64,000 nt of DNA from the NCBI RefSeq assembly GCF_010731295.1, contig NZ_AP022579.1:3596001-3660000 (forward strand), written 5' to 3'. The notes below the pieces were generated by a model. It had not been told where the DNA came from. It made no database searches and saw only the letters and a program-made list of their open reading frames with translations. Position numbers and translations under genes: made by a program. This document shows positions 27,984 through 44,293 of the stretch, piece by piece. Position 1 is the stretch's first letter. Each line of letters opens with the position of its first letter. Origin of the DNA: Mycolicibacterium boenickei (GTDB lineage: Bacteria; Actinomycetota; Actinomycetes; Mycobacteriales; Mycobacteriaceae).

Positions 27984-29310
27984 CGGGCAGCTTCCCGGGC
28001 TCGAAACCGCCGATCCGGTGGTGATCGTGGGGATGGCGCTGGAGGCTCCGGGCGGGATCGAGACCGCCGACGCCTACTGGTCACTGCTGACCGAGCAGCG
28101 CGAAGCACTCGGCCGCTTTCCCGCTGACCGCGGCTGGTCGGTGCGCGAACTCCTCGACGGATCCCGCCGTGACGGGTTCAAACGTATCCACGATCTCGGT
28201 GGGTTCCTTTCCAGCGCGGCAGCATTCGACCCCGCGTTCTTCGGCATCTCACCCCGTGAGGCGGCGGCGATGGATCCGCAGCAACGTATCGGCTTGCGCA
28301 TCGCGTGGCGTGCGCTGGAGAACAGCGGCATCAACCCCGACGACCTGGCCGGGCACGACGTGGGCTGCTACGTCGGAGCTTCGGGCCTGGAGTACGGGCC
28401 GGCCCTTTCGGAGTTCTCCCACCACAGCGGTCATCTGATCACCGGAACCTCGCTGGGCGTCATCTCCGGCCGGATCGCCTACACACTGAATCTCTGCGGC
28501 CCGGCACTCACCGTCGACACCTCGTGCTCGTCGGCGCTGACCGCGTTCCACACCGCCGTGGCCGCGATTCGGGCGGGGGACTGCGACATGGCGCTGACCG
28601 GTGGCGTCTGCGTCATGGGCACGCCCGGCTACTTCGTGGAGTTCTCCAAACAGCATGCGTTGTCCGACGACGGTCACTGCAGGCCCTACAGCGCACATGC
28701 CAGCGGGACGGTGTGGGCCGAGGGTGCGGCGATGTTCGTGCTGCAGCGCAAATCCGCAGCTGCGCAGGACGGCAGGCGCATTCTGGCCGAGGTCCGCGCC
28801 ACGGCGGTGAATCAGGACGGCCGGACCACCGGGCTGACCGCGCCCAGCGGCAGCGCTCAGCAGCGGTTGTTCGCCAAGGCGATTCAGCAGGCGGGTGTGC
28901 GGCCCGAGAGCGTGGGCATGATCGAGGGGCACGGCACCGGCACCCGGCTCGGTGACCGGACCGAATTGCGGTCGCTGGCACAGACATATGGGGCCACCGC
29001 CCCGGGAGCCGGCGCCGTGCTGGGTTCGGTGAAATCCAACGTGGGTCATTCCCAGGCTGCCGCGGGCGGACTGGGCCTGGCCAAGCTCATCTTGGCCGCC
29101 GAACACGCATCCATCCCGGCCACGCTGCACGTCGGCGAGGTCAGCCGCGAGATCGACTGGGATGCCCAGGGTTTGAGGCTGGCCACCAAGCAGACTCATT
29201 GGCCCGCTGTCGATGGACAGCGCGTCGGCGCCGTCTCTGCTTTCGGGATGAGTGGCACCAACGCCCACGCCATCATCTCGGTGCCCGAAGCTCCCGAGGT
29301 GGCGGCATGA
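27973..29310 (+). CDS. mbtC: Ketosynthase MbtC
   Basis: A 445-aa stand-alone ketosynthase starting at ATG 27973, overlapping the mbtT stop. The active-site Cys is in VDTSCSSALTAFH (near residue 182), with His in IEGHGTGTRLGD and SNVGHSQAAAG. With the AT-KR-ACP protein MbtD it forms one split PKS module that supplies the beta-hydroxy acid (hydroxybutyrate-type) linker of mycobactin. Length agrees with the M. tuberculosis protein (about 444 aa). The longer upstream frame inside mbtT is a shadow. Confidence 0.94.
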   Translation: MSSSGQLPGLETADPVVIVGMALEAPGGIETADAYWSLLTEQREALGRFPADRGWSVRELLDGSRRDGFKRIHDLGGFLSSAAAFDPAFFGISPREAAAMDPQQRIGLRIAWRALENSGINPDDLAGHDVGCYVGASGLEYGPALSEFSHHSGHLITGTSLGVISGRIAYTLNLCGPALTVDTSCSSALTAFHTAVAAIRAGDCDMALTGGVCVMGTPGYFVEFSKQHALSDDGHCRPYSAHASGTVWAEGAAMFVLQRKSAAAQDGRRILAEVRATAVNQDGRTTGLTAPSGSAQQRLFAKAIQQAGVRPESVGMIEGHGTGTRLGDRTELRSLAQTYGATAPGAGAVLGSVKSNVGHSQAAAGGLGLAKLILAAEHASIPATLHVGEVSREIDWDAQGLRLATKQTHWPAVDGQRVGAVSAFGMSGTNAHAIISVPEAPEVAA

Positions 29311-32307
29311 GTGAAGCCTGCGAGCTTCCGGACGCGCGCACCCCCGTCCTGCTCAGCGCCCACGCCGAGGACCTGATCGGCACCGACGCCGCGGCCATCC
29401 TGAGCTACCTGGACTCGCGTCCCGAGGTGAGCGCCGGTGACGTGGCGGCCACCCTGCGGGCCACCCGGCGGCTGCGCCGTCACCGCGCTGTCGTGCGGGC
29501 CGGCGATCGCGACGAACTCGCCGCGGGCTTGCGGGCGCTGGCCGAGGACGCCGAGCATCCGCTCGTCACCCGCGCTCAGACCGGGCCGGCGGCAGCGGGT
29601 TCGAGTGCACGCATCGCCTTCGTGTTCCCGGGCCAGGGCAGCCAGTGGCCCTCGATGGGTGTGGAAGCCTATGACCGGCTTCCGGTCTACCGGGTAGAGG
29701 TCGACAAGTGTGCGGCGCAGTTCGCAGCCTCCGGTGCCGCGTCTCCGCTGGATTACCTGCTGGCCGAACCGGATTCGGGTGCGGTCACCAACGATTTCTC
29801 CCAGGTGCAGATCCAGGGTGCCCAGTTCGTCCACGGTGTGGCGCTCGCCGCGGTCTGGCGGTCCTGCGGAGTGCTTCCCGACCTCACCGTGGGGCACAGC
29901 CTGGGTGAGATCGGCGCGGCCTACGTGGCCGGCAGCATCACCCTGCCCGACGCGGTGGCGGTGGTGATCGCCCGCGCGACCGTACTCGACCGGCTGACCG
30001 GGCCGTACCGGGTCGCGGTCCTCGGGATCACCCCCGACGAGGCGGCGAAAGTGGTTGCCGAGACGCCGGGCTGGCTCGAGCTGTCGGTGGTCAACTCCCG
30101 GTCATCGGTCGCGGTATCGGGGGACACCGCGGCGGTGTCCGCGGCGGTGGCCGCCGTCACCGGCCGTGGATCGTTCGCCAAGGAGATCGAGATGTGGTTC
30201 CCGGCGCACACCACCGCGCTGGACTCGGCCCGTGGCGAGCTCGAATCGATGCTGCCCGCAGCGCAGTTCGGTGAATCGCCGGTCCAGTTCATCGGATCGG
30301 CCACCGCCGAGGTGGTCGAGCCGGGCACCGGTTTCGCCGACTACTGGTACACGAACCTGCGCAGTACCGTGCGCTTCGACCGGGCCGTCGAGACGGCGGC
30401 ACGGCGTGGGGCCCGGATCTTCGTGGAACTGTCCGCGCATCCGGCGCTGTTGTTCGCCATGGGCGATCTGCTCGACGACGCGGCCGAACTCACCGGTGGT
30501 CCCGTGGTGATGGTCGGGTCGGGCCGGCGCGACGAACCGATCACCGAACGGCTCAGCGCCAACATCGTCTCGGTGGCGATGGCCGACTCCGGCTACCGCT
30601 GGGACGATCTCCCGAACCAGTCGGCCGTCCGGTTGCGCGACTTCCCGTTCGCGCCGATGCGGGCCGAACATTTCTGGGCGACACCGCAACCACTGCCACC
30701 CGTTGCCGGTCTGACAGTGGGTGTGGAGCACTGGGAGAAGCAATCCCCGCCGAACGTGGCGGCCGGGCAACGCCGCATCGCGGTGCTCGACCTGGCGGCC
30801 GGGCAGGGACCGGCGGCCGCACTGAGCCGCGCCCTCGAGGAGACGGCGGGTGCCTGCGCTGTCGCTCCCGTCGACGCCGACCTGTTGATCGTGGTGGCCC
30901 CGGTATCCGGCGAGGCCGATGCCGTGGCCGCGGCAGAAGCCTTGAGCCGCCGCATCGACGACGGCCTGCTCGGCTATGTCGACGCGATCGCGGGCGACAC
31001 CCGTGACGTGTGGCTGGTCACCGTGGGCGGTGAGCGGGTCGACGGCGACCAATCCGCGCTGCCCGAGCCTGCCGCCTTGGCCGCGATGCACCGCAGCCTC
31101 GGCTATGAGCATCCGGACCAGGACTTCCGGCACCTGGACCTTCCACCTGGTCCGCTCGATCCGGCCGCCGCGGCCGCAGCCGTCACCGCAATGCTGACCC
31201 ATGCCGATGACATCGCCTTGCGGGACAACGGGTCCGGGCCTGCCGTCTGGCAGCGGGGGATGCGTGACGACTCCTCCGATGCCCGGTCCTGGACCGCGGA
31301 TTCCGGAATCTTCGACGAGGTGGTGATCACCGGTGGAGCCGGCGCGGTCGGCCTGCACTTCGCCCGCCACCTGGTCGAGCAGGGGGCTCGACGCATCGTG
31401 CTGCTCAGCCGGAGCGGACTCGACGAAGAACGGTTGGCGGACCTCACCGGCGTCGCTGTTGCAGGGACCGAGATCCTGGCACCCCGATGCGATCTCACCG
31501 ACCCGGCACAGATCGCTGCCACCGTCGCCGAACTGGAGCTCGGCCCGGCATCGCTGGTGATCCACGCCGCCGCGTCCGCCACCATCGCCCCGGGCGGGGA
31601 ACTCACCGGGGCGGCCGTGCGGGACACTTTCGCGGCCAAGGTGACCGGGTTGGCCAACCTCACGGCTGCGTGGCCGCTACGCCCGGACGCCCGGATCGTG
31701 TTGTGCTCCTCGGTATCCGGCCTGTGGGGTGGCTACGGGCATGCCGCCTACTCTGCCGCCAACCGACTTCTGGACGCACTCGGCGGGCAGTTGCGGGCCG
31801 ACGGCAGGCACTGCACCGCGGTGCGCTGGGGGCTGTGGCCGGGCGACGGCATCATCGACCCGGCTGAGATCGGCAGGGTCGAGCGGTCCGGTCTGCGGGC
31901 CATGGCGCCTGACCTCGCCGTGGAGGCCGGGTTGCGGGATTACCCGGCCGATCCGTTGGTGTTCACCGCCGACGCCGAGCGGCTGCGGACGTTCCTCGGT
32001 GGCCAGCACGAGCGTGCCGCCGTCGCCGTCAGCGCCGTCGCCGAGGCGTCCGGGAGCGAGGCGACCGACGCCACGGGCGCGATGCGGATCGCGCTGGGAT
32101 CCGTACTGAAGCTCGCCGACACGACCGCACTGGATTTCGACGCTTCGCTGCTGGATCTGGGCGTCGACTCGTTGTTGGCGATCGACCTGCGCAAGAAGCT
32201 CAAGAAGGCCACCGGCCGATCAGTGCCGCTGGCCACCATTCTCGGTGGCGCCACCGCCGCCGAATTGATCGAGCATTTGGAAAGACCTGAGAAGGAAGCA
32301 ATTTCGC

Positions 32308-32315
<8 letters not shown>
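29307..32315 (+). CDS. mbtD: Polyketide synthase MbtD (AT-KR-ACP)
   Basis: A 1002-aa protein starting at ATG 29307, overlapping the mbtC stop (ATGA). The AT (about 90-400) has FPGQGSQWPSMG and GHSLGE. The KR (about 670-850) has TGGAGAVGLHFARHL and the Ser-Tyr-Asn set in CSSVSGLWGGYGHAAYSAAN. The ACP (near residue 955) has LGVDSLLA. It extends and reduces the acyl chain to the beta-hydroxy acyl unit, acting with MbtC. It matches the M. tuberculosis length (about 1004 aa). Confidence 0.94.
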
Positions 32316-37763
<5,448 letters not shown>

Positions 37764-37767
<4 letters not shown>

Positions 37768-40700
37768 CGACCACCGGAACGCCGCCCGGCGTCGAGGACG
37801 TGCTGGCGCTCAGCCCGCTGCAACAAGGGCTGTACTCGCTGGCCGGCCTGACCGAAGGCGATGACGGAGCCGATCCGTACGTGATCGCCATGGCCGCCGA
37901 CGTCGAGGGGGCACTCGACGCCGAGCTGCTGAGGACCTGCGCCGAGGCGATGCTGGTGCGCCATCCGAACCTGCGGGCCAGCTTCTTCCAGGGAAACCTG
38001 AGCCGCCCGGTCGCCGTGGTCCCGTCCGCGATCGAACTGCCCTGGCGACAGGTGCAGGCCGACGACGAGCATGCGGTCAGGCTGGAAGCCGAGGAGCGTG
38101 CCCGGCGGTTCGACCTCGGCCGCGGGCCGTTGATGCGTTTCCTGCTCATCGAGAAGCCGGGACTGCGTTGGCGTCTGGTGATCGTCGCCCACCACATCGT
38201 GATCGACGGCTGGTCTCTGCCGGTCTTCGTGGGGGAGCTACTCGCGCTGTACGCAGCGAACGGCGATGCCGCCGGACTGCCCGTGAAAGTGCGTCCGTAC
38301 CGCGACTACATCGGCTGGCTGGCCGGGCGCGATCAGCAGGCCAGCCGGGCGCGATGGCAGGCGCATCTGTACGGCATGGATGCCCCCACGTTGCTGTCCC
38401 CGGCGCTGGCCGGACGGGAGACCCAGCCGGGCCTGCCGTCGCGCACCGAGGTGAACCTCGACGAACAACAGTCAGAGGCGATCTTCGAGGCCGCCAGGTC
38501 TCGGGGTGTCACGGTCAACACCCTGTTCCAGATGGCCTGGGCGACAATTCTTTCGGTCTTCACCGACCGCACCGACGTGGTGTACGGCGTCACGGTGTCG
38601 GGGCGTCCGGACGAGCTGGCCGGCGTCGAGTCGATGGTCGGTCTTTTCATCAACACCGTGCCGCTGCGGGTCCGGGTCGACCCCGGCTTACCCGTCGGCA
38701 ACCAGTGCCTGGCGCTGCAGCGCGAAGCCGCCGAACTGCGCGACCACAGCTATCTCAGTCACACCGAGTTGCGTTCGATCGGCGGGATCGGCGAACTCTA
38801 CGACACGCTGCTGGTGTACGAGAACTTCCCACCCGGCGGGTTGGTCGGCAGTGACGAGTTCGACCTCGGCGGAGCGACACTGCGGCCGTCGGCCCTGGAG
38901 AGCCTGTCGCATTTCCCGGTCACGATCGCCGCGCATCCGACGCACGGCCGGCTCACGGTGCTCGTCGAAACCCTCGACGGGGCACTGGGGCCCATCGATC
39001 CGCATGCCCTGGGTCTGCGGGTGCTGGCCGTCGTGCAGCGGTTGCTGGAGCACTGGGAACGTCCGCTGCGCGAGGTCGCCGTCACGCTCGATGACGATCC
39101 GCAGCCGGCAGGCACACCGGTCATCACCGGTGAAGACCGGTCCCACAACGGTTTTCCGGCTAGCTTTCACACCGCCTTCACCGAGAATGCCGGGGAGCGG
39201 CTCGGTTCGGTGGCGCTGAGCTGGGATGGGGGAGAACTCAGTTACCGCGAGCTCGACGACGCCGCCGATCGCCTGGCCGCCGAGCTGATCCGGCGCGGGG
39301 TGGGCGACGAGACCCCTGTCCCGATCCGGTTGCGCCGTGGGCCCGACTACGTGGTGGCGATGCTCGCAGTGCTCAAGGCCGGTGGGATGATCGTGCCCCT
39401 CGATCCGGCCATGCCCGACGAGCGGGTGGCCGAGATCCAGCGGCAGATCGGCGCGGGCCGACACGCCGTCGTCGTCGATGAAACGCTGCTGGCATCCGTC
39501 GACTCCGAACCGGAAGCCGACTACCGGCCCGCGCCGGTACACCCCGGGCAGGGCGCCTACATCGTGTTCACCTCGGGCACCACCGGAAAACCCAAGGGCG
39601 TCATCGGAACCCATCAGGCCTTGCTGGCCTACTGCGCCGATCACGCCCACCAGGTGTTGCAGCCTGCGGCCACGCGCCTCGGCCGTCCGCTACGGGTGGC
39701 CCATGCCTGGTCGTTCACCTTCGACGCGGCCTGGCAGCCGTTGGCAGCGCTGCTCGACGGGCACACCGTCCACATCGTGCTCGATGACGTGCAGCGCGAT
39801 GCCGAGGCCCTGGTGGACACCATCGGGCGCTTCGCGATCGACATGATCGACACCACCCCATCGATGTTCGCCTCGTTGCGGGCGGCGGGCCTGCTGAGCC
39901 GGGTGCCGTTGGCGGTGCTCGCGCTCGGCGGTGAAGCCATCGACACCGCTACCTGGCAGGGTATCCAGTCCGAGTGCGAGCGCACCTGGATGTCGGCACA
40001 CAACTGCTACGGACCGACCGAGACCACGGTGGAGGCCGTCGTCGCCGCGATTGCCGAACACCCCCAGCCGTGCATCGGTCATCCCACCGAGTCGACGGCG
40101 GCGTACGTGCTCGACGGGTGGCTGCGTCCGGTTCCCGACGGTGTCTACGGCGAACTGTATTTGGCTGGTGGACAATTGACCCGGGGTTACCTCGGGAGGC
40201 CGGGGGAGACGGCCGCGCGGTTCATCGCCGATCCGTTCACCCCGGGCGCCCGGATGTACCGCACCGGAGATGTGGTGCGCCGCAATCCGGAATCGCGGGC
40301 GATCGAGTTTCTCGGACGCAGCGACGACCAGGTGAAGATTCGCGGCTTCCGGGTGGAACCCGGCGAGGTTGCCGCGACGCTGCACACCCATCCCGGCGTT
40401 CGGCACGCCCATGTGGCGGTACGGCAGCACCGCAGCGGGCCGCGACTCGTCGCATACGTGGTGACGAACACCTCGGCCACAGAGCTCCGCCGGATGCTGA
40501 CCACCACGCTGCCAAGGCATCTGGTGCCACACCACATCGTCGTCGTCGACGAGATCCCGCTGACCACCAACGGCAAGGTCGACGATGCCGCGCTGGCGGC
40601 GCTCGGCACCGGCGGGACTGGCGAGGGATCGGCGCAACCGGCGACCGAGACCGAGCGGGTGCTCGCCGAAGTGCTGGCTGAGGTGCTCGGGACGGCCGAG

Positions 40701-42194
40701 GGCGCCGGTGTCGACGTCACCGCCGACTTCCTCGATCTCGGGCTGGACAGCATCGTGGCGTTGTCTGTCGTGCAGGCCGTGCGCCGCCGAGGTATCGCGT
40801 TGCGGGCCCGGCTGATGCTGGACTGCGCGACGGTTCGCGAACTCGCTGCTGCGATCGACTCCGACGTGGCCGCCGTAGAGCGCTCCGACGACGTACCCGG
40901 CGCAGCCACCACACCGGGGCCCATCCCGCTGCTACCCAACGGGCGCTGGCTCTACCAGTACGGCGATCCTCGCCGGCTCGCGCAGACCGAGGTGTTCCGG
41001 TTGCCGGCCGGAATCACCCGGGCGCAGCTGGAAGCTCTGCTGCGCAACGTGATCGACGGGCATGAGGTGCTGCGTGCCCGGCTGGATCGCGACGCCTTGG
41101 CCCTGACTCCGCACCCGCCGCGCGAGGTGTTGTCGGAGGCGACGGCTTCCGGTGACCTCAATGACGCGGTGGCCGAGCAGGCCGAGGGCTCGGTGCAGCG
41201 GATGGATCCGGAGCACGGATCGATGCTCGATGCGGTCTGGTTGCACCACCCGGAGGTCGAGGGCGGCCTGCTGATCCTGACCGCCCACGTGCTGGCGCTG
41301 GACCCGGCATCGTGGCGGATCCTGGTCGGTGAGCTCGAAAATGCCTGGCATGCACTGGCTTCCGGGCGAAGTCCGATGCCGGTCCGGGAACACACCTCGC
41401 TGCGGCAGTGGTCACGCCTGCTGACCGAACGCGCGGCCGGGCTGGGCACGTGTGATTTCTGGGTCCGGCAGTTCGACGGGGGCGACCCCGAGATCGGTTC
41501 CCGCCGCATCGATCCCGCCACCGATCGGATGGCCGATGTGACGGTGACGATGTCCTTCGCCGAACCAGAGGTGACAGCTCGGTTGTTGACCGGCGCGGTC
41601 CCGGTGACCGAGGTGCTGGCCGCGGCGACGGCGCGAGCCGTGACCGGATGGCGCCGTCACCGCGGCCAGCCGACCCCGGCACCGTTGCTGGCGTTGGAGA
41701 CCCACGGCAGGTCGGACGCGGTGGTGTCAGACCACGGCGACGTGGACACCGGCGACACCGCGGGACTGCTCAGCATGATCTACCCGTTGCGGCTGACCAC
41801 CGATGACGCCAGGGGCGTCGCCGCGCAGGTGGCAGCGATCCCGGGCGACGCCATCGACTACGGGCTGCTGCGGTATCTGCGCGAGGACACCGCCGAACGA
41901 CTCGGCGCCCATCGGGACCCGCAGGTCCTGCTCAACTACCTGGGCCGGATCGAGCTGGATGCGTCCGATCACGCCCTACTGCAGGACCGGTCGTTGCAGA
42001 CCGGCGTGACCCCGATACCCGAACCGAACGTCGCTGTGCGCCACGAACTGACGATCATGGCCGCGGTGATCGACCGCGACGGGTCGGCCGTACTCGGCAC
42101 CCAGTGGCGGACCCTGCCCGACATTCTGTCCGCCGCCGACATCGCCGCCCTGCAGGCGCTGTGGCTGGACGCATTGCGAGAGGTGACCACATGA
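37764..42194 (+). CDS. mbtF: Mycobactin NRPS MbtF (C-A-PCP-terminal E/C-like domain)
   Basis: A 1476-aa synthetase starting at ATG 37764, overlapping the mbtE stop (ATGA). The C domain (about 8-430) has AHHIVIDGWS, the A domain (about 470-930) FTSGTTGKPKGVIGTH and YRTGDVVRR, and the PCP LGLDSIVA near 993. The last domain (about 1050-1476) is epimerase/condensation-like, with LLNYLGRIEL, but the catalytic motif reads HVLALDPASW, so the second His is Val. This module adds the terminal hydroxylysine, and the last domain may close the caprolactam and release the product. M. tuberculosis MbtF is about 1461 aa. Confidence 0.92.
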
Positions 42195-43564
42195 GTGCCC
42201 CAACGACCCCCACCCTGGCCGTCATCGGGGCGGGACCCAAGGCCATCGCGGTGGCCGCCAAGGCCGCGGAGTTGCGCGCGATGGGTGTGCCTGCCCCCGA
42301 GGTCGTCGTCGTCGAACGTGCCGGGGTGGCTGCCAACTGGCAGGCCGTCGGTGGATGGACCGACGGCAACCATCGCCTGGGTACCGGGCCGGAGAAGGAC
42401 GTCGGCTTCCCGTACCGGTCGTCATTGGTGTCGCGGCGCAACGCCGAGCTCGACGAGCGCATGACCCGGCACAGCTGGCAGGCCTACCTGATCGCCACCG
42501 GCGGGTTCGCCGAATGGGTGGACCGCGGCCGGCCCGCACCGACCCACAAACGCTGGAGCCAGTACCTGCGCTGGGTGGCCGAGGGCATCGGGATGAACGT
42601 GGTTGTCGGTGAGGTCGAACAGATCTCGATCGCCGGCGGTGCCGGCAGTTCAGCGGATGCCGGCGGTGCCGGCAGTTCAGCGGATGCCGGCAGTTCAGCG
42701 GACGATGCTGACGCGCGCCGGTGGGTGCTGCGCACCGCCGAGGACACGGTCAGCGCCGACGGCCTGATGGTTACCGGGCCGGGTCAGGCCGAACGTTCCG
42801 TGCTGCCGGGCAACCCCCGGGTGATGTCGATCGCGCAGTTCTGGCACCAGGCAGGCAAGCACGAACTGATCACAGCCGAGCGGGTGGCGGTGATCGGCGG
42901 CGGTGAGACCGCCGCGTCGATGCTGAACGAGCTCTTCCGCCACCGGGTTTCGACGATCACGGTGATCTCGCCGACGGTCACCCTGTTCACCCGCGGTGAG
43001 GGGTTCTTCGAGAACACCCTGTTCTCCGATCCGACCGGATGGACCGGGCTCACCCTGGCCGAGCGCCGGGATGCGCTGGCCCGCACCGATCGTGGCGTGT
43101 TCTCGGCCCGCGTGCAGGACGCACTGCTGGCCGACGACCGCATCCGTCATCTTCGGGGCCGGGTCGCGCATGCGGTGGCCCGCGATGAGCGGATCCGGTT
43201 GACCCTGTCCACCAACACCGGGGGCGAAGCGGTCGAAACCGTGCACGGGTTCGACCTGGTGATCGACGGGTCCGGCGCGGACTCGCTGTGGTTCGCCCCG
43301 CTGTTCAGTCAGGACGCCCTGGATCTGCTGGAGCTGGGGCTCGGTGGTCCGCTGACCAGTGATTCGCTCCAGGAGAACATCGGGCACGACCTGGCCCTGA
43401 CCGATGTCTTCCCCAAGTTGTTCCTGCCGGGCCTGGCCGGGCTCACCCAGGGGCCCGGCTTCCCGAATCTGAGCTGTCTGGGCCTGTTGTCCGACCGGGT
43501 GCTGGGTGCCGACCTGGCCCACCCCTCGATGAGGAGACTCGATGAGTACCAATCCGTTCGATGA
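42191..43564 (+). CDS. mbtG: Lysine N6-hydroxylase MbtG
   Basis: A 457-aa FAD/NADPH monooxygenase starting at ATG 42191, overlapping the mbtF stop (ATGA). The N-terminal FAD site is [15 protein letters not shown], the NADPH site [18 protein letters not shown], and the C-terminal FAD-proximal part reads [19 protein letters not shown]. It N-hydroxylates the lysine side chains that become the hydroxamate iron ligands. It is about 26 residues longer than the M. tuberculosis protein; the excess coincides with a Gly-Ala-Ser repeat (residues about 148-171) in a surface region between the two nucleotide sites. Confidence 0.93.
   Translation: MSAPTTPTLAVIGAGPKAIAVAAKAAELRAMGVPAPEVVVVERAGVAANWQAVGGWTDGNHRLGTGPEKDVGFPYRSSLVSRRNAELDERMTRHSWQAYLIATGGFAEWVDRGRPAPTHKRWSQYLRWVAEGIGMNVVVGEVEQISIAGGAGSSADAGGAGSSADAGSSADDADARRWVLRTAEDTVSADGLMVTGPGQAERSVLPGNPRVMSIAQFWHQAGKHELITAERVAVIGGGETAASMLNELFRHRVSTITVISPTVTLFTRGEGFFENTLFSDPTGWTGLTLAERRDALARTDRGVFSARVQDALLADDRIRHLRGRVAHAVARDERIRLTLSTNTGGEAVETVHGFDLVIDGSGADSLWFAPLFSQDALDLLELGLGGPLTSDSLQENIGHDLALTDVFPKLFLPGLAGLTQGPGFPNLSCLGLLSDRVLGADLAHPSMRRLDEYQSVR
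42632..42703 (+). repeat. 27-bp tandem repeat inside mbtG (two copies plus 18 nt)
   Basis: Two identical 27-nt units (42632-42658 and 42659-42685, encoding AGGAGSSAD) are followed by an 18-nt partial copy (42686-42703, one mismatch). The array keeps frame and accounts for the extra length of MbtG. Copy number could vary between strains by slippage. Confidence 0.93.
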
Positions 43565-43763
43565 CGAGAACGGCACGTTCTACGTGCTGGTCAACGATGA
43601 GGACCAGCACAGCCTCTGGCCGGCGTTCGCCGATGTGCCCGCCGGCTGGCGAGTGGTCTTCGGTGCGGCCGGCCGCGCCGAGTGCCTGGACTACGTCGAG
43701 GCGAACTGGACGGATCTGCGGCCGGGCAGCCTGCGTGAGGCGATGGCGAACCAGGGCGGCTGA
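43542..43763 (+). CDS. mbtH: MbtH, small NRPS chaperone
   Basis: A 73-aa protein of the MbtH family that gives the family its name. The conserved stretches [30 protein letters not shown] and WTDLRP are all present. It binds adenylation domains (here of MbtB, MbtE and MbtF) and is needed for their folding or activity. ATG 43542 follows GAGGAG by 5 nt and lies 23 nt inside mbtG. It is the last gene of the cluster. Confidence 0.97.
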   Translation: MSTNPFDDENGTFYVLVNDEDQHSLWPAFADVPAGWRVVFGAAGRAECLDYVEANWTDLRPGSLREAMANQGG

Positions 43764-43782
43764 CCGGCGGCGGTCACGCCGG
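43764..43782. terminator. Possible bidirectional hairpin after mbtH
   Basis: CCGGCG, a 7-nt loop and CGCCGG form a 6-bp stem starting directly after the mbtH stop and covering the stop codon of the convergent Rv2375-like gene. It has no U-tract; a weak terminator or Rho-assisted end is possible. Confidence 0.35.
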
Positions 43783-44088
43783 GTTCGGCGCGAGCGCATC
43801 CATGTCGAACACCCGCGCATGCAGGATGGTGCGATTTCGCAACGCCGCGCGCACGGCCCGGTGCAGGCCGTCTTCGAGATAGATGTCGCCGCGCCACTTC
43901 ACCGCGTGCGGGAACAGATCCCCGTAGAACGTCGAGTCCTCGGACAGCAGCCGGTCCAGGGCGAGCACCGTGGTGGTGGTGACGAGCTCGTCGAGGCGCA
44001 GTTGGCGCGGCGGGATGCGCGACCAATCTCGATAGGACAGCCCGTGCTCCGGGTAGGGTTTGCCCTCCTGGACGCCTTTGAAGATCAT
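43774..44088 (-). CDS. Conserved hypothetical, Rv2375-like, 104 aa, DGLHR motif
   Basis: A 104-aa soluble protein found at the same place in M. tuberculosis (Rv2375), between mbtH and hrcA. The centre has many hydrophobic and Thr residues (LRLDELVTTTTVLALDRLL), then YLEDGLHRAVRAALRNRTILHARVF. The DGLHR step followed by a helix and a short strand looks like the DGxHR element of ParB/sulfiredoxin-like folds, but this is inference from the motif alone. It is convergent with mbtH and divergent from hrcA. Function unknown. Confidence 0.75.
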   Translation of the reverse strand: MIFKGVQEGKPYPEHGLSYRDWSRIPPRQLRLDELVTTTTVLALDRLLSEDSTFYGDLFPHAVKWRGDIYLEDGLHRAVRAALRNRTILHARVFDMDALAPNPA

Positions 44089-44179
44089 CGCCGGCCCGCC
44101 TCCGTCGCAGTGTTGCGCGGTGTTGCCATCGGCATAGGTGCCTAGGCTAATACGTTCATGTGGCGTTGCCTGCGCCGGT

Positions 44180-44207
44180 ATCGCCCGGCCCGAGAATCCC
44201 GGGCGAT
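44180..44207. promoter_or_regulatory. Inverted repeat upstream of hrcA
   Basis: ATCGCCCGG, a 10-nt loop and CCGGGCGAT form a perfect 9-bp stem between the divergent Rv2375-like gene and hrcA, 86 nt before the hrcA GTG. It is not the CIRCE element (TTAGCACTC-N9-GAGTGCTAA). It could be an operator or an RNA hairpin in the hrcA leader; nothing else assigns it. Confidence 0.4.
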
Positions 44208-44293
44208 CGCTGCGAATCGGTAAACCCGCTGCTGATCAGTAAAATGAAGCTTGCAAAATAAAGTCATCGCTGCTGCGAAGGGTAGGTGAACAG

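Noticed and set aside
28249..29268. Long antisense frames across mbt genes (one of many)
   Set aside because: High-GC third-position bias creates long open frames opposite real genes; these lack motifs, ribosome binding sites and conservation-like composition.
44133..44151. IdeR-like TAGGCTAA near the hrcA/Rv2375-like intergenic region
   Set aside because: Only about 9 of 19 consensus positions match, one palindrome half is missing, and neither neighbour is an iron gene.
44089..44293. CIRCE element expected for HrcA autoregulation
   Set aside because: I looked for TTAGCACTC/GAGTGCTAA upstream of hrcA and found none; the perfect inverted repeat there has a different sequence.
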